In this document: positions 33,232 through 41,745 of the stretch, piece after piece | Layout of the letters: each line of letters opens with the position of its first letter | How positions within the stretch are numbered: the stretch's first letter is position 1 | Assembly: GCA_019509985.1 (NCBI GenBank) | Contig: JAEKLF010000034.1 | Coordinates: 58,910 to 122,909 of the forward strand | Direction of reading: 5' to 3' | Source: Burkholderiales bacterium | Lineage (GTDB): Bacteria > Pseudomonadota > Gammaproteobacteria > Burkholderiales > Burkholderiaceae_C | Length of the DNA stretch: 64,000 bases | The notes under the pieces: model-generated | Database searches by the model: none | What the model was told of the DNA's origin: nothing | The model's input: only the letters and a program-made list of their open reading frames with translations | Translations under genes and position numbers: made by a program

Positions 33232-34305
33232 TCAGCCATGAACATGCAGGGCCTGGGTGCCGCCGGCCGTCACCCGCCCCACGACGGCCGCCGCCCCGAA
33301 GCCGTGGTGCGCAAAGATGGCCAGCACCGCGTCCACCGCCGCAGGCTCGCAGGAGACGAGCAGCCCCCCGCTGGTCTGCGGGTCGGTCAGCAGCGCACGG
33401 TCCTCGGCGGCGAAATCCGCCGGCAGCTGGATGTCGTGCCCATAGCCCGCCCAGTTGCGCCCCGAGGCGCCGGTGACAAAGCCGCGCTGCGCCAGCTCTC
33501 GCACACCCGCCAACAACGGCACGGCGCGCCAGTCCAGTTCCACCGTGCAGCGCGCGCCACGCGCCAATTCCAGCGCATGGCCGGCCAGGCCGAAGCCGGT
33601 CACGTCGGTCAGCGCGTGCACGCCAGGCAGCGCAGCCAGGTCGGGGCCGGGCGTGTTCAGTTTCGTCGTGACGTCGATCATGCGGGCATAGCCCTCGGCG
33701 TCGAGCTCTTCCTTCTTCAGAGCCGCGCTCATGACACCCACGCCCAACGGCTTGCCCAGCACCAGCACGTCGCCGGCACGCGCATCGGCATTGCGCTTGA
33801 CGCGCTTGGGGTGCACGAGGCCCAGGGCCACGAGGCCGTAGATGGCCTCCACCGAGTCAATGGTGTGGCCGCCGGCGATGGGAATGCCCGCCGCGCGGCA
33901 GACCGAGGCGCCGCCTTCCAGCACGCGGCCAATCGTCTGCGTGGACAGCACGTTGATCGGCATGCCGACGAGGGCCAACGCCAGGATGGGCCGGCCGCCC
34001 ATCGCGTAGACGTCGCTGATCGCGTTGGTCGCGGCGATGCGTCCGAAGTCGAAGGGGTCGTCGACGATGGGCATGAAGAAGTCTGTCGTCGCGATCAGCG
34101 CCTGTTCGTCGTTGAGCTGGTAGACGGCGGCGTCGTCGGCGGTCTCGATGCCCACCAGCAGTTCCTTGGGCACGGGCATGGCCGTCGTGCTCTTCAGGAT
34201 CTCGGACAGCACGCCCGGCGCGATCTTGCAGCCGCAGCCGCCGCCGTGCGACAGCGACGTGAGGCGGGGTTCAGCGGCGGGAGCGGGACTGGCGGGTGCG
34301 TTCAT
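33232..34305 (-). CDS. selD/senC: Selenophosphate synthetase (SelD family), SenC of the selenoneine cluster
   Basis: A 357-residue enzyme making selenophosphate from selenide and ATP. The N-terminus carries GGGCGCKIAPGVL, with Cys24 at the catalytic Cys17 position of E. coli SelD and Lys27 next to it. It is a Cys form, not selenocysteine. Family motifs are GIETADDAAVYQL, TTDFFMPIVDDPFDFGRIAA, AGGHTIDSVEAIYGLVALG, DVTGFGLAGHALELARG and LLTDPQTSGGLLVS. Its ATG overlaps the stop of senB (ATGA). Beside senB and senA it supplies selenophosphate for selenosugar synthesis; it may also serve selenoprotein synthesis if selA/selB exist elsewhere. Confidence 0.93.
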   Translation of the reverse strand: MNAPASPAPAAEPRLTSLSHGGGCGCKIAPGVLSEILKSTTAMPVPKELLVGIETADDAAVYQLNDEQALIATTDFFMPIVDDPFDFGRIAATNAISDVYAMGGRPILALALVGMPINVLSTQTIGRVLEGGASVCRAAGIPIAGGHTIDSVEAIYGLVALGLVHPKRVKRNADARAGDVLVLGKPLGVGVMSAALKKEELDAEGYARMIDVTTKLNTPGPDLAALPGVHALTDVTGFGLAGHALELARGARCTVELDWRAVPLLAGVRELAQRGFVTGASGRNWAGYGHDIQLPADFAAEDRALLTDPQTSGGLLVSCEPAAVDAVLAIFAHHGFGAAAVVGRVTAGGTQALHVHG

Positions 34306-35276
34306 GGCGTGGGGTGGTGTGCGAGCAGCGTGCCGACAATGCGACGCAGGGTCGCCTGTTCGGCCGAGGGCGCAAACAGCACGGCTCTTGGGGCCAGCTG
34401 GGCGGTAAGGCGGGCAAGCATATCGGCATCGTCGCGGCAGCGGGCCAGCAGGGTTGCCAGCGCCGCGTCGTCACCGGGCTCGAACACACCCTCGTAGCCC
34501 TCGCCCAGCAGGCCGAGGTTGCCATCGATGCGCGAGGCCAGCACCGGCGTGCCGCTGCGAATCGCCTCGATGACGACGTGGGCGCCGCCTTCCATGCGGC
34601 TGGCGTGCACGAGCACGTGCGCCGCCTGGATGCGTTGGCGCACGGTCGCATGCGGCAGGGCACCCAGCCAACGAAAGTGCGGCAGCTCAGCGTCCCGCGC
34701 CGCGGCCTCTTCGCCAAGGGCGGGGTCCAGCGCGGCGCCGATGTGGTCGAGCAGGATGTCGCGCCGGTCGGCCAGGCGCCGCGCGGCGCGCCAGTAGGTG
34801 CGCGGATCCTTCTCATCGCGCAGATGGCCCACCATCAGCGCGCGCAGGTGTCGGCCGGTGTGTGGCAACGGGGTGCGCGCGGCGCAGGACTGCAGCACGA
34901 CATGGGCCTTGCCGCGCAGCGCCTCGGGGAGTTGCCGCGCGCCCAGTTCGTTCAGCACGACGAGGGCGTCGGCCAGGGCCAGCGAGCGCTGCGCATTCAC
35001 GTCGGTGGCGATGTCGCGGTAGAGGTCGGTGCCGGTCAGCACCAGCACGATGGGCCGCGCCGGATGCACCGCACGCCAGGCGGCGATGGCCGGTGCCGAG
35101 CGGCGCGCGTGCAGCGCGATCAACAGCGTGTCGTCCCCGTCGGTCCAACGCTCGGCGAGCCGGACACGGTAAGCTGGCCGCAGCAGCTGAGCCCAGCGAT
35201 GCGCGGTCTGCCAGTTGCCGTTGTTGGCCCGAGCCAGGGCCGGCGTCACGATGACCAGGGATTCACGACGATGCAC
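34302..35276 (-). CDS. senB: Selenosugar synthase SenB (GT-B fold glycosyltransferase-like, TIGR04348 type)
   Basis: A 324-residue protein with a GT-B fold. The N-terminus LVIVTPALARANNGNWQTAH contains the conserved TPA and GN-x-TA-x-RW elements. The C-terminal half has MEGGAHVVIEAIRSGTPVLAS, the GT4-like E-x7-E sugar-nucleotide motif. SenB joins selenophosphate to UDP-GlcNAc-type sugar nucleotides to make a selenosugar in selenoneine synthesis. It starts at GTG 35276, overlapping the senA start region on the other strand by 6 bases, and is coupled to senC downstream. Without the neighbours it would be called only a TIGR04348 glycosyltransferase. Confidence 0.88.
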   Translation of the reverse strand: MHRRESLVIVTPALARANNGNWQTAHRWAQLLRPAYRVRLAERWTDGDDTLLIALHARRSAPAIAAWRAVHPARPIVLVLTGTDLYRDIATDVNAQRSLALADALVVLNELGARQLPEALRGKAHVVLQSCAARTPLPHTGRHLRALMVGHLRDEKDPRTYWRAARRLADRRDILLDHIGAALDPALGEEAAARDAELPHFRWLGALPHATVRQRIQAAHVLVHASRMEGGAHVVIEAIRSGTPVLASRIDGNLGLLGEGYEGVFEPGDDAALATLLARCRDDADMLARLTAQLAPRAVLFAPSAEQATLRRIVGTLLAHHPTP

Positions 35277-36482
35277 GATGCGAGCCTAACGCGCGCGGCC
35301 TTCGACGCCCGTCGGGGTGGGCCCGGGGCACTGGCCGAGGCGCTGGCCGCGAGCCGTGCCGACACGCTGGCCACGTTCGCCGCCTACGAATGGGCACTGC
35401 CTGATCTGACCGTGCCGCTGCACGCCGACATCAACCCGCCGCTGTGGGAGCTGGGCCATGTCGGCTGGTTCCAGGAGTTCTGGATCGCGCGCAATCCCGA
35501 GCGTGGGCGCGGCGCGCGGGCCAATCCCGAGGCGCCACGGCTGCGGCCGGGCGCCGATGCTTTCTACGACTCCAGCCACGTGCCGCACGACAGCCGCTGG
35601 CAGCTGCCCCTGCCCAACGCGGCCGCAACACTCGACGCGCTCGCCGGCCAGCTGCAGGAGACGCTCGCGCTGCTGCGCGAGGCCGGCGGCGATGACGACG
35701 CCCTCTACTTCTTCCGCCTCGCGCTGCTGCACGAGGACATGCACCACGAGGCCGCGCTCTACATGGCGCGCGGCCTGGGCATTGCCGTCGCCGACCCGCG
35801 TTGGCAGGCCCGCCCGTTGCCGGCACCGCCGGCGCCGCTGAACTTCGAGGCCGGCGATTGGCGGCTTGGCAGTGCGCCCGGCGAGGGCTTCGCCTTCGAC
35901 AACGAACTGCCCGGCCTGGACGTGACCCTGCAGCCCTTCAGCATCGACGCCCAGGCCGTGCGCTGGGCCGAGTTCCTGCCCTTCCTCGAGGCCGGCGGCT
36001 ACGACGAGCCGCGCTGGTGGACCGAGGGTGGCTGGCGCTGGCGCCGCGCACAGCCGGCCGCCGTCCTGCGCTATCTGCGCCGCGACGGCGGCGCCTGGCG
36101 GCAATGGCTGGGCGGCGCCTGGCAGGCCCTCGACACGAGCCTTGCCGCCTGCCATCTGACGCAGCATGAAGCCGCCGCCTGGTGCCGCTGGGCCGGCCGC
36201 CGCCTGCCCACCGAGGCCGAGTGGGAATGCGCCGCCTGCACGCGGCCCGCGGCCTTCCGCTGGGGCGACGTGTGGGAGTGGACCGCCAGCCCCTTCACGC
36301 CCTTCCCCGGCTTCGAGCCCCATCCTTACCGCGACTACTCCGCGCCCTGGTTCGATGGCCGCCCCGTGCTGCGTGGCGCCTCGCATTGCACCCAGCCGCG
36401 CATGCGCCACCCGCGCTACCGCAACTTCTTCCCGGCCACGCGCAACGACGTGCCGGCGGGTTTTCGCAGCTGCGCCGGCTAG
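35271..36482 (+). CDS. senA: Selenoneine synthase SenA (EgtB-like non-heme iron enzyme)
   Basis: A 403-residue two-domain enzyme. The DinB-like helical domain (about residues 15-185) has ELGHVGWFQEFW with His63 and LLHEDMHHEA with His154/His158, the likely three-His iron site. The C-terminal sulfatase-modifying/FGE-type domain (about 190-403) has WCRWAGRRLPTEAEWECAA, GDVWEWTASPF and VLRGASHCTQPRMRHPRYR. EgtB homologues make ergothioneine sulfoxide. SenA, found beside SelD and SenB, joins hercynine with selenosugar to give selenoneine. The start ATG 35271 overlaps the start of senB. No egtD is present in this window, so hercynine synthesis must be encoded elsewhere. Confidence 0.9.
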   Translation: MHDASLTRAAFDARRGGPGALAEALAASRADTLATFAAYEWALPDLTVPLHADINPPLWELGHVGWFQEFWIARNPERGRGARANPEAPRLRPGADAFYDSSHVPHDSRWQLPLPNAAATLDALAGQLQETLALLREAGGDDDALYFFRLALLHEDMHHEAALYMARGLGIAVADPRWQARPLPAPPAPLNFEAGDWRLGSAPGEGFAFDNELPGLDVTLQPFSIDAQAVRWAEFLPFLEAGGYDEPRWWTEGGWRWRRAQPAAVLRYLRRDGGAWRQWLGGAWQALDTSLAACHLTQHEAAAWCRWAGRRLPTEAEWECAACTRPAAFRWGDVWEWTASPFTPFPGFEPHPYRDYSAPWFDGRPVLRGASHCTQPRMRHPRYRNFFPATRNDVPAGFRSCAG

Positions 36483-36492
36483 AGTGCGGCCG

Positions 36493-37323
36493 GTGAAGAT
36501 CTCCCTGCAAGACTTGGCCGCGCGCCATGCCACTGCGCGCCGCGGCGCGGCCAACGCGCTGGCGGGCCTGACCCTGGACATCGCCGAAGGCGAGCAGCTT
36601 GCCGTCATCGGCCCCTCGGGCGCGGGCAAGACGACGCTGCTCGAAGTGCTGGCCTGCGCCCGGCCGCTCGCATCCGGCGGCTTGCAGGTCGACGGCGCCG
36701 CGCCCTGGTCGCTGCCGCGACGCGCGCTGCAGCGGCTGCGCGGCCAGCTCATCCTCGTGCCCCAGGTGCCGCCGCTGCCGCCGCGCCAGCGTGTCGTGAC
36801 GGCCGTGCTGGCCGGCCGCCTGCCGAGCTGGAGCCTGTGGACCGCGCTGCGCTCGTTGTTCTACCCGATGGACATTCCCGCCGCCGACGCGGCGCTGCAG
36901 TCCTTCGAGCTCGGCGACAAGCTCTTCGAACGCGTGGACCGGCTCTCCGGCGGCGAGCGCCAGCGCGTCGGCCTGGCGCGCGCGCTGGTGGCGCCGGCGC
37001 GGCTGTGGCTGGTGGACGAGCCGCTGTCGGCGCTGGACCCTGCACGCGCACAACGCGCCATCGCGGCGCTGGTGCGCGAGGCCGGTGCGCGTGGCGTCAC
37101 GCTGGTGGCCACGCTGCACCAGGTGGACGCGGCCCTGGCCAACTTTCCGCGCATCCTCGGCCTGCGCGAGGGGCGTTTGATGTTCGACCTGCCCTCGGCC
37201 CAGGTCACGCCCGAGCTGCTGGCGCGCCTGTATGCCCAGCACGAGGATGAGCTGCATGGTGCTGCGCCCGTGCCCGCCGACGAGCCCATGCCCGCGCCGC
37301 CCGTGGTGATGCAATGCCGCTGA
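36493..37323 (+). CDS. ABC transporter ATP-binding protein (PhnC-like) in the sen region
   Basis: A 276-residue ATP-binding protein starting at GTG 36493, 10 bases after senA. It shows Walker A GPSGAGKTT, LVPQVPPLPPRQRVV (Q-loop), the signature LSGGERQRVGLARAL, Walker B LWLVDEPLSALDPA and His switch LVATLHQVDAAL. The family resembles PhnC/PtxA of phosphonate/phosphite importers. The tight spacing to senA and overlap with the permease gene suggest one operon. Substrate is unknown; a selenium oxyanion is plausible from context but not shown by sequence. Confidence 0.88.
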   Translation: MKISLQDLAARHATARRGAANALAGLTLDIAEGEQLAVIGPSGAGKTTLLEVLACARPLASGGLQVDGAAPWSLPRRALQRLRGQLILVPQVPPLPPRQRVVTAVLAGRLPSWSLWTALRSLFYPMDIPAADAALQSFELGDKLFERVDRLSGGERQRVGLARALVAPARLWLVDEPLSALDPARAQRAIAALVREAGARGVTLVATLHQVDAALANFPRILGLREGRLMFDLPSAQVTPELLARLYAQHEDELHGAAPVPADEPMPAPPVVMQCR

Positions 37324-38141
37324 GTGTTGCCGAGCGCCGCGACCCGGCCTGGCTGGGCCGCGTCGGCCTGACGGCTGCCGGCGCGGTGCTGCTGTGGCCG
37401 CTGTTCGTCGCCACCGAGTTCAAGCCCTGGCTGCTGCTGGAGGCTGACTCGCTGCGCGTCACCGGCCGCTTCGTCGGCAGCTTCCTGCCGCCGGCCTTCG
37501 GCAGCGACTTCCTGCTGATGCTGGCGCGCGAGACCTGGCGCACGGTGGCCATCGCGACGGCCGGCGTCACGCTCGCGCTGCTGCTCGCCGTGCCGCTGAC
37601 GCTGGCGGCCACGCGGGCGCTGTCCATCTCGGCCCTGGCAGGCCGGATGGCGCCCCTGCCATATGCCGTGCGCCAGGCCGTGCGTGGACTTCTCATCGTG
37701 TTGCGCAGCATGCCGGAGCTGGTCTGGGCCCTGGTCTTCGTGCGCGTGGTCGGCCTCGGGCCAGCGGCCGGCGTGCTGGCGATCGCACTGACCTATGGCG
37801 GCATGCTGGGCAAGGTCTACGCCGAGATCCTGGAAAGCGGCGACGCCCAGGTCACGCAGACGCTGCTGCGCAATGGCGCCACCCGGCTGCAGGCCTTTGC
37901 CTACGGTCTGCTGCCGCAGAACGCGGCCGAGCTGACGAGCTACACCGTCTACCGCTGGGAATGCGCCATCCGCAGCTCGGTCGTGTTGGGCTTTGTCGGC
38001 GCGGGCGGGCTGGGCCAGCAGATGGACAGCTCGATGAAGATGTTCGCCGGCGGCGAGGTGGCGACGATGCTGCTGGTCTTCGTGCTGCTGGTGGCCGCGG
38101 CCGATCAGTTGAGCGCGGCCTTACGCCGCGCCCTGGGCTGA
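37314..38141 (+). CDS. ABC transporter permease (PhnE-like), first copy
   Basis: A 275-residue inner-membrane permease with about six membrane segments. It has the EAA-like loop GDAQVTQTLLRNGATRLQAF and the PhnE hallmark YRWECAIRSSVVLGFVGAGG LGQQM (split here for length). LIVLRSMPELVWALVFVRVV lies in the central conserved region. It overlaps the ATPase gene by 10 bases and lies 2 bases before a second permease of the same family, so the two likely form a heterodimer. Confidence 0.87.
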   Translation: MPLSVAERRDPAWLGRVGLTAAGAVLLWPLFVATEFKPWLLLEADSLRVTGRFVGSFLPPAFGSDFLLMLARETWRTVAIATAGVTLALLLAVPLTLAATRALSISALAGRMAPLPYAVRQAVRGLLIVLRSMPELVWALVFVRVVGLGPAAGVLAIALTYGGMLGKVYAEILESGDAQVTQTLLRNGATRLQAFAYGLLPQNAAELTSYTVYRWECAIRSSVVLGFVGAGGLGQQMDSSMKMFAGGEVATMLLVFVLLVAAADQLSAALRRALG

Positions 38142-38143
38142 AC

Positions 38144-38938
38144 ATGGCGACTCCGCACCAGTCTCCATCGCTGTTCAGCGCCCGCTGCCGGGCCTGCTGG
38201 CTGGTGGCCGGCGTGCTCGCCCTGGTCGTGGCCAGCTTCCTGTCGCTGGACCTGCATCTCGTCGCCTTCGCCTCTGCAGAGTCGCTGGCCAGCATGGGCC
38301 GATTTCTCGGCGAATTCTTCCCGCCGGACCTGAGCCCGGCCTTTGTCGCCCGCGTGACCGGCGGCGCCTGGGAGACGCTGGCCATGTCGGCGCTGGGCAC
38401 GCTGTTGGCGGCGGTACTGGGCGTGCTGATGGCCCTGCCTGCCAGCCGCCTGCACGGCAGCGCTCGGGCCAGCACGCGACTGCTGCTGAACGCGCTGCGC
38501 TCGGTGCCCGAGCTGGTGTGGGCAGCCATGCTCCTGATCAGCGCCGGCCTCGGTCCCTTTGCCGGCACGTTGGCGCTGACGGCGCATACCAGCGGCGTAC
38601 TCGGCCGGTTGTTCGCCGAGGCCATCGAGAACGCGGCGCCCGGCCCGGCCGCGGCGCTGCGTGCCCAGGGCGCCGGCACGGCCCGGGTCTTCCTGTACGC
38701 GACACTGCCCCAGGTTCTGCCGCAGCTGATGAGCTACACGCTCTACCGCTGGGAGAACAACATCCGTGCCGCGGCCGTGCTCGGCGTCGTCGGCGCCGGC
38801 GGCCTGGGCCAGTTGCTGATGTTCCACATGGGCCTGTTCCAGATGAACAAGACGGCGACGGTGCTGATGGCCATGCTCATCCTCGTGGCGCTGGTGGACG
38901 GCGCGAGCTTTGCGCTGCGCCGTTGGCTGACACGTTAG
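38144..38938 (+). CDS. ABC transporter permease (PhnE-like), second copy
   Basis: A 264-residue permease homologous to the one at 37314, with about six membrane helices, LNALRSVPELVWAAMLLISA, the EAA-like segment PGPAAALRAQGAGTARVFLY and YRWENNIRAAAVLGVVGAGG. PhnE importers often have two fused or paired permeases. It begins two bases after its partner. A solute-binding protein (PhnD) normally completes the set, but none is found between senA and the FAD enzyme at 38993. Confidence 0.87.
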   Translation: MATPHQSPSLFSARCRACWLVAGVLALVVASFLSLDLHLVAFASAESLASMGRFLGEFFPPDLSPAFVARVTGGAWETLAMSALGTLLAAVLGVLMALPASRLHGSARASTRLLLNALRSVPELVWAAMLLISAGLGPFAGTLALTAHTSGVLGRLFAEAIENAAPGPAAALRAQGAGTARVFLYATLPQVLPQLMSYTLYRWENNIRAAAVLGVVGAGGLGQLLMFHMGLFQMNKTATVLMAMLILVALVDGASFALRRWLTR

Positions 38939-38992
38939 CGGTCGTCGGGCGGCGCATACTGCGCGCTCCGTTGGCAGCTCGGGAGACCGTCC

Positions 38993-40375
38993 ATGGACAG
39001 CGAAAGCTTTGACGCCATCATCGTCGGCGCCGGCCAGGCCGGCCCGGCCATCGCCGCGCGCTGCAGCCGCGAGGGGCTGAAGACGGCCATCATCGAGCGC
39101 CATCACTTCGGTGGCACTTGCGTCAACGTGGGCTGCATCCCCACCAAGACGCTGGTGGCCAGCGCCCGGGCCGTGCGGCTGGCCCAGCGCGGCGCCGAGT
39201 TCGGCTTCGACGTCGACGTCGACGGCCTGCGCGTCGACATGGCCCGCGTCATCGCCCGCAAGGACGGCATCGTCATGAAGTCGCGCGAGGGCGTGGAGAG
39301 CTGGCTGCGCGGTCTCAAGGGCACGGAGGTCATCGCCGGCCATGCGCGCTTCGTCGCGCCGGCCACGCTGGCAATCGGCGGCCGCCGGCTGACGGCGCCG
39401 CGCATCTTCCTCAACGTCGGCGGCCGCGCGTCGCGCCCCAAGCTACCCGGCGTCGATGACGTGCCGACGCTGGACAACATCTCCATCATGGAGCTGCAGG
39501 CCGTGCCCGAACATCTCGTCGTCGTCGGCGGCAGCTACATCGGCCTGGAGTTCGCCCACCTGATGCGCCGCCTGGGCGCCGAGGTCACCGTCGTCGAGCG
39601 CTCGGCCCGGCTGCTGCCGCGCGAGGACCAGGACGTGTCGGACGGCGTGCGCGCCATCCTGGAAGCCGAGGGCGTGCGCTTCGAGCTGGGAGCCGAGTGC
39701 CTGTCGCTGGCGCGTGCCGGCAAGGACATCCGCGTCGGCGCCGCCTGCGGCGCGGGCCAGGGCATCACGGGCAGCCATGCGCTGCTGGCCGTCGGCCGCC
39801 AGCCCAATACCGACGACCTGGGACTGGATGTCGCCGGCATCCGCATGGACGAGCGCGGCTACATCGTCGTCGACGACCAATGCCGCACCAACGTCGACGG
39901 CATCTGGGCCGTGGGTGACTGCAATGGCCGCGGCGCCTTCACGCACACGGCCTGGAACGATCATGAAATTGTCGTTGCCAACCTTTTCGACAACGACCCG
40001 CGCCGCATCAGTGACCGCATTCCCTGCTATGCCCTCTTCATCGACCCGGCCCTGGGCCGCATCGGCATGACGGACAGCGAGGCGCGCGCCAGCGGCCGCC
40101 GCGTGCTGCACGCCAAGATGCCGATGCAGCGCGTCGGCCGCGCCCGCGAGGCCGGCGAGACCCAGGGCTTCATGAAGGTGCTGGTGGATGCCGACAGCCA
40201 GCGGCTGCTGGGCGCGGCCATCCTCGGCCTCAATGGCGACGAGGTCATCCATGGCCTGCTGGACGTGATGGCGGCGGACCAGCCCTACACCGCCATCTCG
40301 CGCACCATGCACATCCACCCGACCGTCAGCGAACTCGTGCCGACGTTGCTGCAACAGCTCGAACCGATGGCCTGA
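38993..40375 (+). CDS. FAD-dependent pyridine nucleotide-disulfide oxidoreductase (MerA/glutathione reductase-like)
   Basis: A 460-residue class I flavoprotein. It has FAD-binding DAIIVGAGQAGPAIAARCSR, the redox-active disulfide GGTCVNVGCIPTKTL (CxxxxC), an NAD(P)H site VVVGGSYIGLEFAHLMRRLG, the second FAD motif TNVDGIWAVGDCNG and a C-terminal dimerisation domain with HIHPTVSELVP. This places it with mercuric reductase, dihydrolipoamide dehydrogenase and glutathione reductase relatives, but no specific substrate is evident. It follows the sen-associated transporter by 54 bases on the same strand behind GGGAGACC, so a role in reducing selenium species is a reasonable guess. Confidence 0.85.
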   Translation: MDSESFDAIIVGAGQAGPAIAARCSREGLKTAIIERHHFGGTCVNVGCIPTKTLVASARAVRLAQRGAEFGFDVDVDGLRVDMARVIARKDGIVMKSREGVESWLRGLKGTEVIAGHARFVAPATLAIGGRRLTAPRIFLNVGGRASRPKLPGVDDVPTLDNISIMELQAVPEHLVVVGGSYIGLEFAHLMRRLGAEVTVVERSARLLPREDQDVSDGVRAILEAEGVRFELGAECLSLARAGKDIRVGAACGAGQGITGSHALLAVGRQPNTDDLGLDVAGIRMDERGYIVVDDQCRTNVDGIWAVGDCNGRGAFTHTAWNDHEIVVANLFDNDPRRISDRIPCYALFIDPALGRIGMTDSEARASGRRVLHAKMPMQRVGRAREAGETQGFMKVLVDADSQRLLGAAILGLNGDEVIHGLLDVMAADQPYTAISRTMHIHPTVSELVPTLLQQLEPMA

Positions 40376-40385
40376 GGCTCAGGCC
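40369..40385. terminator. Convergent stop-codon hairpin
   Basis: GGCCTGA-GGC-TCAGGCC is a perfect 7-bp inverted repeat with a 3-base loop. It contains the TGA of the flavoprotein gene and the reverse TGA of the EamA gene. It could fold in both transcripts at a convergent end, but no T-run follows on either side, so intrinsic termination is uncertain. Confidence 0.4.
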
Positions 40386-41257
40386 TTGCGGCCCACCAGG
40401 CCCAGTGCCAGCGCGATGCCCACCAGCACGATGGCGCCGCCCACGACCATGCGCGCCGTGATGGCCTCGTCGAGGAAGAGCATCCCCCACAGGATGGCGA
40501 ACAGCGGGATCAGGAAGGTCACCGACACCGCATTCGTCGGCCCGACGCGGCTCATCAGCCGGAAGTAGAGGATGTAGGCCAGGGCCGTGCACAGGGCCGC
40601 GAGGCCGAAGGCGGCGCCCCAGGCCCCGCCGCCGGGCATGGCTGCGGGCCACAGCCACGCGGCCGGCAAGGCCAGCAGCAGCGCCGCGGCGAACTGGCTG
40701 CCGGTTGCCACGGCCAGCGGCGACACGCCGGCAAGGAAGCGCCTGGTCGCGTTGGCCGCCACGCCGTAGCAGAAAGTGGCCGCCGCGCAGGCCAGCACGG
40801 CAAGCAGGCCGGAGTGGTCGGCACCCGGCTTGAAACTGGCCTTGTCCCAGGCCAGGAAGGCGACGCCGGCGAAGCCGATGACGAGGCCCAGCACGCGCAA
40901 CGGCGTCAGGCCCTGGCGCAGCCACACGAAGGCGACGACCGCCGTCCACAGCGGCGTCGTCGCGTTGACGATGCTGGACAGGCCGGCCGTGATGGACAGC
41001 GCCGCGAAGGAAAACAGCGCGAAGGGAATGGCGCTGTTCAGCGCGCCGACGATCAGCAGGCCCTTCCAGTGCGTGCGCAGGTCGGCCAATTGGCCGCGCG
41101 AGGCCAGCAGCGGGATCAGCATGACGCTGGCCAGGCCGACGCGCACGGCGGCGAGCACGATCGGACCGAACTCATGGACCCCGAGGCGCATGAACAGGAA
41201 GGAGGCGCCCCAGAGCGCGGCGAGCAGCACGAGCTCGCCGATGTCGAAAGCCTTCAT
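40379..41257 (-). CDS. EamA/DMT family transporter
   Basis: A 292-residue integral membrane protein with ten predicted hydrophobic segments and two EamA repeats (LVLLAALWGASFLFMRLGVH at the N-terminus; VLACAAATFCYGVAANATRR opening the second). It belongs to the drug/metabolite transporter superfamily (RhaT/YdcZ-like); substrate unknown. The ATG at 41257 overlaps the ogt stop, so it is the third gene of the ada-alkA/ogt operon, an unusual partner for DNA repair genes. Confidence 0.88.
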   Translation of the reverse strand: MKAFDIGELVLLAALWGASFLFMRLGVHEFGPIVLAAVRVGLASVMLIPLLASRGQLADLRTHWKGLLIVGALNSAIPFALFSFAALSITAGLSSIVNATTPLWTAVVAFVWLRQGLTPLRVLGLVIGFAGVAFLAWDKASFKPGADHSGLLAVLACAAATFCYGVAANATRRFLAGVSPLAVATGSQFAAALLLALPAAWLWPAAMPGGGAWGAAFGLAALCTALAYILYFRLMSRVGPTNAVSVTFLIPLFAILWGMLFLDEAITARMVVGGAIVLVGIALALGLVGRKA

Positions 41258-41745
41258 GCGGTGGCGCCTTCCAGGTTCAGCAAGGCCTTCTTGCGGTCCA
41301 GGCCGCCGGCGTAACCGGTCAGCGAACCATCGGCACCGACGACACGGTGGCAGGGGATGAGGATGGAGATGGGGTTGCGGCCCACGGCCGCGCCGAGTGC
41401 CCGCGCCGCCTGCGCTCGACCGAGGCGTTCGGCCAGGTGGCCGTAGGTGTCCGGCGTGCCGGGCGCAATGCTCAGCAGCGCCTGCCAGACCTCGCGCTGG
41501 AAGGCCGTGCCCGCCGGGTCCAGCGGCGGCAGCGTGAAGGACTTGCCGCTGAAATAGGCCGTCAGCGCGGCGGCCGTGGCGGACAGCACCGGGTCGCTGC
41601 CGTCGTCCTCGGGCACGTCCAGCGGCCCGGGGTGGTGCTTCTGGCCGTCAAACCACAGGCCCGACAGGCCGGTGGCGCTGCGTGCGGCAGTCAGCGGGCC
41701 AAGGGGCGTCGCGATGCGGCGCTGCAGGATGTGATGCTGATTCAT
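41254..41745 (-). CDS. ogt: Methylated-DNA-[protein]-cysteine S-methyltransferase
   Basis: A 163-residue suicide repair protein that transfers methyl groups from O6-methylguanine to its own cysteine. The active site NPISILIPCHRVVGADG contains the acceptor Cys in PCHRV, followed by LTGYAGGLDRKKALLNLEG, and FQREVWQALLSIAPG precedes the DNA-binding helix-turn-helix. The start ATG 41745 overlaps the stop of the upstream Ada-AlkA gene (ATGA). Upstream in-frame codons are not conserved, so the short form is chosen. Confidence 0.93.
   Translation of the reverse strand: MNQHHILQRRIATPLGPLTAARSATGLSGLWFDGQKHHPGPLDVPEDDGSDPVLSATAAALTAYFSGKSFTLPPLDPAGTAFQREVWQALLSIAPGTPDTYGHLAERLGRAQAARALGAAVGRNPISILIPCHRVVGADGSLTGYAGGLDRKKALLNLEGATA

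Noticed and set aside
34231..34242. Selenocysteine (UGA) in selD with a SECIS element
   Set aside because: The codons at the catalytic position read Cys (GGGCGCK); there is no in-frame UGA.
34296..35270. Upstream in-frame extension of senA
   Set aside because: It lies antisense to senB and has no EgtB-like sequence. ATG 35271 starts just before the conserved DinB-like domain.
35271..36482. Ergothioneine synthase EgtB as the function of this gene
   Set aside because: The domain fold is shared, but the adjacent selD-type and SenB-type genes and the lack of egtD beside it favour SenA. Residue-level comparison would still be needed for proof.
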